From Gossypium raimondii (Eukaryota; Streptophyta; Magnoliopsida; Malvales; Malvaceae): 64,000 nt of DNA. Shown piece by piece: positions 58,716 to 64,000 of this stretch (its first letter is position 1; every line of letters begins with the position of its first letter). Location: the NCBI RefSeq assembly GCF_025698545.1, contig NC_068577.1, positions 3,939,501 to 4,003,500 of the forward strand, given 5' to 3'. The translations under genes and the position numbers were made by a program. A model generated the notes under the pieces. The model did no database searches. It saw only the letters and a list, made by a program, of their open reading frames with translations, and was not told the origin of the DNA.

Positions 58716-59250
58716 CGAGAATCACATAATCTTTTTATTTGACAACCTCCACAAACTTTAAATCGACCTTTTTTTAGATTAATGATTCGCTCATTGAAGG
58801 ATTTTTTTCACATCAAAAACCATATTCCATTTCTCTAACAAAACTTGGTAAGTCTCATGTAAACTGGGAGCATCACCATCATCCCCATCAATGGCTGCAA
58901 CTGAAGTTGAGGATGTGGTTGTGATCACACTAAAAAGCATATATTACAATCTAACAGTAAAAGCAATGTAGCTACTTGTTTCTTCTACATCAACTCTTCA
59001 ACCTCTGAACCATTACTTTATGTGACATTAAAAGACTTCTTATTTTTACAAGTGTCAACACACTCAAACTTGCCATGCTCGTAACTTCTATATTTATGGT
59101 AACTTTATTAAAGCCCATTGTAAGGGAAGACAACTGTTCTTGTAACTCTACGATAGAGTCATTTCTGCCATCAGATGTACCGACACCGATGTTCACAATA
59201 AAATTCAAAGAAAGTTTCTCCAGACATAACAATGGAAAGAAATGAAAAGA
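58716..59250 (-). pseudogene. Copia-like gag remnant, proximal part
   Basis: The minus strand reads EKLSLNFIVNIGVGTSDGRN..., AIDGDDGDAPSLHETYQVLL, EKWNMVFDVKK and KKGRFKVCGGCQIKRLCDS, resembling the region of plant Copia gag that precedes the zinc knuckle. It joins the piece at 48933 if LTR A is left out. Stops and frame changes are frequent. Confidence 0.5.
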
Positions 59251-61200
59251 AATAGTTACTTCTTTTGCTCTAATCTTCTAAAAGCAACCCTAAAAATGTT
59301 ATTATCAAAAGGGTAATAATTATAGCCAAAACTGTCAACAAAATATTTGGTTTAGTTCAAGTGTCTTAATCTAACCAAATAAAAGTAATCTTTTTTTTTC
59401 CCTTTTTATTTTACTTCAAATCAAAGGTTTCACTTCCATTGGTGCTCTTCAAAAATTTTTCTTTAGTCACCTTTTTTAAGGCGTCAAAGCTTTGAAAGTG
59501 AAACACTTCAACTTATAACCATGAAAAATCCCACATTGAATAGATTCTATCTATAAAAATACATTTAATTTTGAGAATTTAATATATGTATATATATTTT
59601 TTAGAATTTTGATTTAATCGAGAGTAATTTAATTCATTAATTCAAATTATGTAATTAATTTGTATTATACGTGGATTTAATTTTATTTTCTAATTTAATT
59701 ATTTTAGTCTATATATTTTTTGAAATTTAATTCAATCGTGACTTAAATGGCGGCCATTAAACCTACTAACAAGAATAATGCGGCTTTTTCTTTTAATATT
59801 ATGCAAGAATAGCAAATTGACATTATATCACATATGTGATAATCTATTTGTCACATAATATTTTAAAACGATAAAATCTAATAATTATTGTTTGGGTCAA
59901 AATTAAAATTTAAAAAATATTAACTAAAAATGATCGAATTAGAATATAAACACTAAATCCGTAGATTATGCCTAATATAGAAACTAATAGAATAATTTGA
60001 ACTTTAATTTTATTTTACTTTTTCGAAATTTAATATGATATCCAAAATTATAAAAGTGAGATTAATCATTTAAAGATAAAAAATTAATTTAATAAACATA
60101 AATTGGATAATTATTTGTTATTATATATGAAAAAATTGATTCACAAGATTTTGACAACCAGCCAAGCTGTAAAGGTAGCCCTAACATAATTTAGTCTTCA
60201 AAGCATGTACATAAAAGCAAGCACAGCACCTAGAAATCTATAAGTTCAAAATATCTAATCATTTAATCATATACATGGGCTAACCAAAACTTGATATAAC
60301 TTGAAATTAGTAAAAAATTACGATTTTTAATTTTATTTCTCTATTATATTTAATTTAATTACTTTAATTTAATTTGATATAACTTGATTAGTTGAAATAA
60401 TCAAACACCATTAAAAGATTTCAGTTAAACAATTGATGTAGATTTAAAAAAATCGAAACTGTCGATTAAATCTTAACTCGATTGCCATCAATCAAGTTGA
60501 TTATAGAAATATGTTTAAATAAGATTCACGTACGTATGGTAGCACTTAACCGAAATAAAATTTGGATAAAGAATTCCCATATAATTTATATAAGATAAAA
60601 CTTGAACATGAAAACTTGAAGTTCACATAACCTCAAATCTATAGAACTAACCTAAATTAAATATCTCGTATTCTTCTATTAAACATTATTATCAAGTTTT
60701 AGACCCACTTGTATCTAGTAATTATACTAAACCTCTAATAATTTCAAAATTAAGTTGAATCAAACTACTAAATGAGAGTTAAATCACGATAGTCGGTACC
60801 ATATTGATACCAATCGATATGTACTGTTTCAGTCCTTAATCCACACCAAGTACTTTAGATTTCATTTTGGTTAAAACTTCGATGCATCTAGATTATATCA
60901 ATGTGTTTCGACCCGTTTCAAACAAGATCAACTTGTATTGATACGTACAGCTCATATTAATTAGTAGGATTTGATAGTTTAGATCTAACTTTTAACTTTT
61001 TTTTTATCTTAAACATTTTTAATTTTTTATAATAACATTTAAAATTAAAAATATATGTATTAAATTAAGTTATTTAAATTAATTAATAATATTAAGTTTT
61101 ATATTTATTATATAGATGTAATTAAAATATATAATTTATTAAAAACTAAAAACGTAAAAATAGATCAGAATAATTAATAATGCAGTATTTGGTGATGTAA
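59251..61200. other. AT-rich intergenic region
   Basis: I see no gene, RNA or clear transposon boundary here. Confidence 0.5.
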
Positions 61201-61259
61201 AAAGGTGGGACCCAAGAGAAAACAAGTCGTACATAAATTGGTTTGACCAAAACCCTTTG

Positions 61260-61530
61260 GAACTACTCCTATAGAGTCCACACTTATAAATGGCCACACG
61301 TGTGGCCCATAGTCAGATAAGATAAGATAAGGGGCGAAAGGACCCGACCCCTCTCACAAGTCCCCACCATTCCCTTCCCTTAGCTGTTATTGCCTTCTTG
61401 TCTCTCCCCTGCTTCCCCAATTTTTATTTTTACGTTTTTTCCTCATATCAAACCAAAACCAGCAGCCACCGCTCAGAGAATCTTCAGACACCCCCTCCCC
61501 CCAAAATCTGGAACAACCAAGAAGACGAAA
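61260..61530 (+). promoter_or_regulatory. Promoter and leader of the U-box gene
   Basis: TATA-like CACTTATAAATGG is at 61281-61293. A 16-bp perfect palindrome GGCCACACGTGTGGCC (61292-61307) with the ACACGTGT core of bZIP/bHLH sites follows, and then GATAAG three times in overlap (61316-61331). The sequence from 61340 to 61530 is C-rich and T-rich, like a 5' UTR. An in-frame TTG-led extension exists upstream of the ATG but has no ATG. Confidence 0.5.
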
Positions 61531-62781
61531 ATGCCTGGCACCACTATTGTTGAGCCTTTAGATTTGGTTGGTCTCCAAATTCCTTATCATTTCAGGTGCC
61601 CCATCTCCCTCGAGCTCATGCGTGACCCTGTCACCGTCTGCACCGGCCAAACCTACGACCGTTCCAGCATTGAGTCCTGGGTCGCCACCGGCAACACCAC
61701 TTGTCCCGTCACTCGTGCTCCCCTCTCTGATTTCACTTTTATTCCTAACCATACCCTTCGCCGTCTTATTCAAGATTGGTGTGTAGAGAACCAGGCTTTT
61801 GGTATACAGAGGATTCCCACGCCTAAGCAACCTGCCGACCCGGTTATGGTTCGGGCTTTGTTGACTCAAGCTTCGGCGGTTTCCAGTCCGTTTCAGCCTC
61901 GTCTTTCGGCTCTGCGTCGACTTAAGGGACTGGCAAGAGACTCGGATAAGAACCGGTCCGTTATTTCTTCACATGACGCACGTGAGGTACTGATAGATAT
62001 CGTGTTTTCGGATACGGGCTCGTCGGATTTGAGCGTGGAGGCGCTTGCGGTTTTAGTGATGTTTCAACTCAATGAATCCGAGTGCGAGTCGATCGGTTCG
62101 GATCCCAACAGAGTGGTCTACCTGTCGCGTATGTTGTTCCATTCCTCGATCGAAGTACGAATTAACTCGGCTTCACTCATCGAAAACGTTCTCTCCGGCA
62201 CGAGATCGCCGGATCTTCGAGCTCAGATAAGCAATGCGGATGAGATATTCGAAGGCGTCGTGGACATATTAAGGAACCTCAACTCTTATCCTCGCGCGCT
62301 GAGAATCGGCGTTCGGGCTCTCTTCGCCTTGTGCTTAGTGAAGCAAACGAGGCACAAAGCCGTCCAAGCCGGAGCTCCGGCGACGTTGATCGACCGGTTG
62401 GCTGATTTGGACAAGTGCGATGCCGAACGAGCTCTGGCGACGATAGAGTTGTTGTGCCGGATCCCCTCGGGGTGTTCGGCGTTCGCGGCGCACGCGCTGA
62501 CGGTCCCGTTGCTGGTAAAAACGATACTGAAGATCTCGGACAGGGCTACGGAGTACGCGGCGGGTGCACTGATGGCGCTGTGCTCGGAGTCGGAAGGGAG
62601 CCAGAGGGAGGCGGTGAGCGCGGGGGTTCTGACACAGCTGCTATTGCTGGTTCAAAGTGATTGTACGGAGAGGGCGAAGAGGAAGGCCCAAATGCTTCTT
62701 AAGTTGCTTCGGGATTCGTGGCCCGAAGATTCCATCGGCAATTCGGATGATTTTGCTTGCAGTGAAATCGTACCCTTTTGA
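61531..62781 (+). CDS. U-box E3 ubiquitin ligase (PUB25/PUB26 type), 416 aa
   Basis: Intronless. The U-box spans about residues 15-90: IPYHFRCPISLELMRDPVTV, TGQTYDRSSIESWVATGNTTCPVTRAPL and FIPNHTLRRLIQDWC, with the conserved Cys-Pro-Ile and Trp of the family. The rest (about 105-400) is a series of helical ARM-like repeats for substrate binding, ending KAQMLLKLLRDSWPEDS. Length and layout match Arabidopsis PUB25/26 (about 420 aa), which ubiquitinate MYB15 in cold response and BIK1 in immunity; the targets here are unknown. Its codons are much richer in G/C than the surroundings. Start: the first ATG (MPGTTIVEPLDLVGLQIP). Confidence 0.95.
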   Translation: MPGTTIVEPLDLVGLQIPYHFRCPISLELMRDPVTVCTGQTYDRSSIESWVATGNTTCPVTRAPLSDFTFIPNHTLRRLIQDWCVENQAFGIQRIPTPKQPADPVMVRALLTQASAVSSPFQPRLSALRRLKGLARDSDKNRSVISSHDAREVLIDIVFSDTGSSDLSVEALAVLVMFQLNESECESIGSDPNRVVYLSRMLFHSSIEVRINSASLIENVLSGTRSPDLRAQISNADEIFEGVVDILRNLNSYPRALRIGVRALFALCLVKQTRHKAVQAGAPATLIDRLADLDKCDAERALATIELLCRIPSGCSAFAAHALTVPLLVKTILKISDRATEYAAGALMALCSESEGSQREAVSAGVLTQLLLLVQSDCTERAKRKAQMLLKLLRDSWPEDSIGNSDDFACSEIVPF

Positions 62782-64000
62782 CCATCCCTCTCGCCTCACA
62801 CCGAAAAGTTTGTAACAGAAAAATATAAGCCTTTTAAATTCCGATAATACCTACAACATTTTTTAAGAGATGGGTGTATATAAACAAGGATTGTAATTTT
62901 TGTTAAGCAAAGCAAATGAATCATACGTCTGTTTTCCTGGAAACATTTTGCTCTTTTTCCTGAAATCATATTGAAAATCAATAGCCATTTTCGCCTCCAG
63001 TTTGCAACCAATTACTCTTTGGGTTTAACAGATTATACTGCTTGAGAGGCCACATAAAAAATGAAAACACGAAACTGGGTATTGATTGTGGAGTGCCAGA
63101 GATAGACACGTAGGTTGGTGGCGTGCATGCTTAGAGGTCCGCAAGAGGAATCATGGCATAGAAACAGGGGAAGGGAGGGAGGAAGGGTGGGTGGGGTCCC
63201 CACCTCTCTGTTTGAAATGGGAAAAAAACTAACGATTGTGGGTTGTAAAAAAGAAGATGAGGGGTCACATGGGAATGGAATCACATGATGGTGGTGGTGG
63301 TGGTGGTGACGGCTGCTCATATTCTTTGCTCCCTGGTGGTGATGGCTAACTACTACAAGTGCTCACATGTTTTCCAACACACCTCCTCTGTTTCCTACTC
63401 TTTTGGGGGTCCAACCATTAATGTCCTTTTTTAACTTTACTCCCATGTGTTGCCAAATCATAAGGGCTGCATTTTTACCTGGAATTACTTCTCAGGAGAA
63501 GATTTCCTTTTTTCTTTTTTAATGATAGTATGCCTTTGGTTGATGACTACCTTTGAAATGGGTTGATAAAGTTTAGGGATAAATTATCAAGAGAAGCATC
63601 TTTTCCATTCTCTTCTTACCATCCAAAATAAGGAAGAGAAGAAAGAAACCCTTTCCTTCTCATTTTCACCGTTGTGGTACCTTGCTAAGGGTTAGGTGAG
63701 CTCCTTTCTTAAAATTTTAGTTGAATTTTTGGTTAAATGATGAAGGATATTAGTGAGTTTAGATATAGATTTTCATTGTTGGAAAATTTGAGAAATGTGA
63801 TGTTAGAATGAATGAGGTTAGATTACATTAGGGGTGAACATGATAAAAAAGTGGTTAGTGATAGTGAATCAAGTTGAAATTAAGATTAAATTATTAACAA
63901 ATTACGCTCTACCAAGGACTTATTTGTAAAAAGTGAAAATTTTAAGGTTTATTAATAATTAATAGAATTAGAAAGTCTCTCGTACTATATTTATTAAGTT
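62782..64000. other. 3' flank of the U-box gene and right window edge
   Basis: The first few hundred bases hold the 3' UTR. No further gene is visible. A (TGG)n repeat lies at 63289-63308; read in reverse it makes a His-run ORF that is not a gene. A purine-rich patch (63600-63650) followed by GGTTAGGTGAGC could be the leader of a gene beyond the window, but this is only a guess. Confidence 0.45.
63289..63308. repeat. (TGG)n microsatellite
   Basis: Uninterrupted TGG trinucleotides, about 500 bp past the U-box stop codon. Confidence 0.92.

Noticed and set aside
61390-61530. N-terminal extension of the U-box protein by 47 residues
   Set aside because: The extension would begin at TTG, not ATG; the ATG at 61531 gives the length and start usual for PUB25/26.
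63033-63320. Minus-strand ORF with eight histidines
   Set aside because: It is the reading of a (TGG)n microsatellite, with no domain and no codon bias.
1-64000. tRNA, rRNA or organelle-derived genes
   Set aside because: I saw no cloverleaf tRNA or rRNA stretch; the only tRNA-like signals are the degenerate SINE boxes.

Overview
The window looks like a gene-bearing but repeat-rich stretch of a eudicot nuclear genome. The evidence is AT-rich intergenic DNA, GT-AG introns, plant-specific gene families and old plant transposons of nearly every class. The family of repeats (TGTAACA...TGTTACA LTRs rich in CACACGG/CGTGT, LINEs whose ORF1 starts MENELAQLTINEEE) makes me think of Malvaceae such as cotton, but that is an inference from memory, not a search result.

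Layout. 1-2.1 kb: right-hand part of a PIF/Harbinger DNA transposon (transposase C-terminus, Myb/SANT-like partner, terminal repeat ending at 2096). 2.6-13.8 kb: two L1-type LINEs in the same (minus) orientation; the second, 8300-13835, is full length with a 12-bp target-site duplication. 13.8-18.2 kb: AT-rich intergenic DNA with MITEs and a SINE. 18.2-41 kb: gene island with an ABF/AREB-type bZIP gene (+), a plastid DJ-1 homolog C gene (-), a NYN+LOTUS (MARF1-like) protein gene (+), a SPARK-domain receptor-like kinase gene (-) and a PI-PLC X-domain protein gene (+). I rebuilt the coding exons of all five; each joins in frame from start to stop with GT-AG introns. 41-47 kb: intergenic DNA with MITEs, a SINE and two promoter-like patches that have no gene behind them. 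47-59 kb: a nested transposon complex. 61.5-62.8 kb: an intronless PUB25/26-type U-box E3 ligase gene (+), with a palindromic G-box and three overlapping GATAAG motifs upstream.

The most notable discovery is in 47-59 kb. A ribonuclease T2 gene has been retroposed (47289-48197). It keeps one reading frame over 255 codons, broken by two stops, and has an AATAAA signal, a 12-A tail and a perfect 22-bp target duplication on both sides. It landed in a remnant that looks like Copia gag. Next to it, that remnant is split by a reverse ~2.0-kb solo LTR (A), which is itself split by a solo LTR (duplication TTTCT) and by a second, forward LTR of family A (B). LTR B is split by a reverse LTR (duplication TATTA), which carries a 663-bp hAT-like element (duplication CCGAAGAG). 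A 328-bp tandem duplication then copied the hAT end. The layers can be ordered in time by inclusion alone.

Several genes are linked to stress and plastid biology (ABF: ABA response; DJ-1C: plastid development; PUB25/26: cold and immunity), but I see no operon-like or cluster relationship; they are ordinary independent plant genes. The bZIP/DJ-1C and NYN-LOTUS/RLK pairs are convergent, and DJ-1C/NYN-LOTUS and RLK/PLC are divergent.
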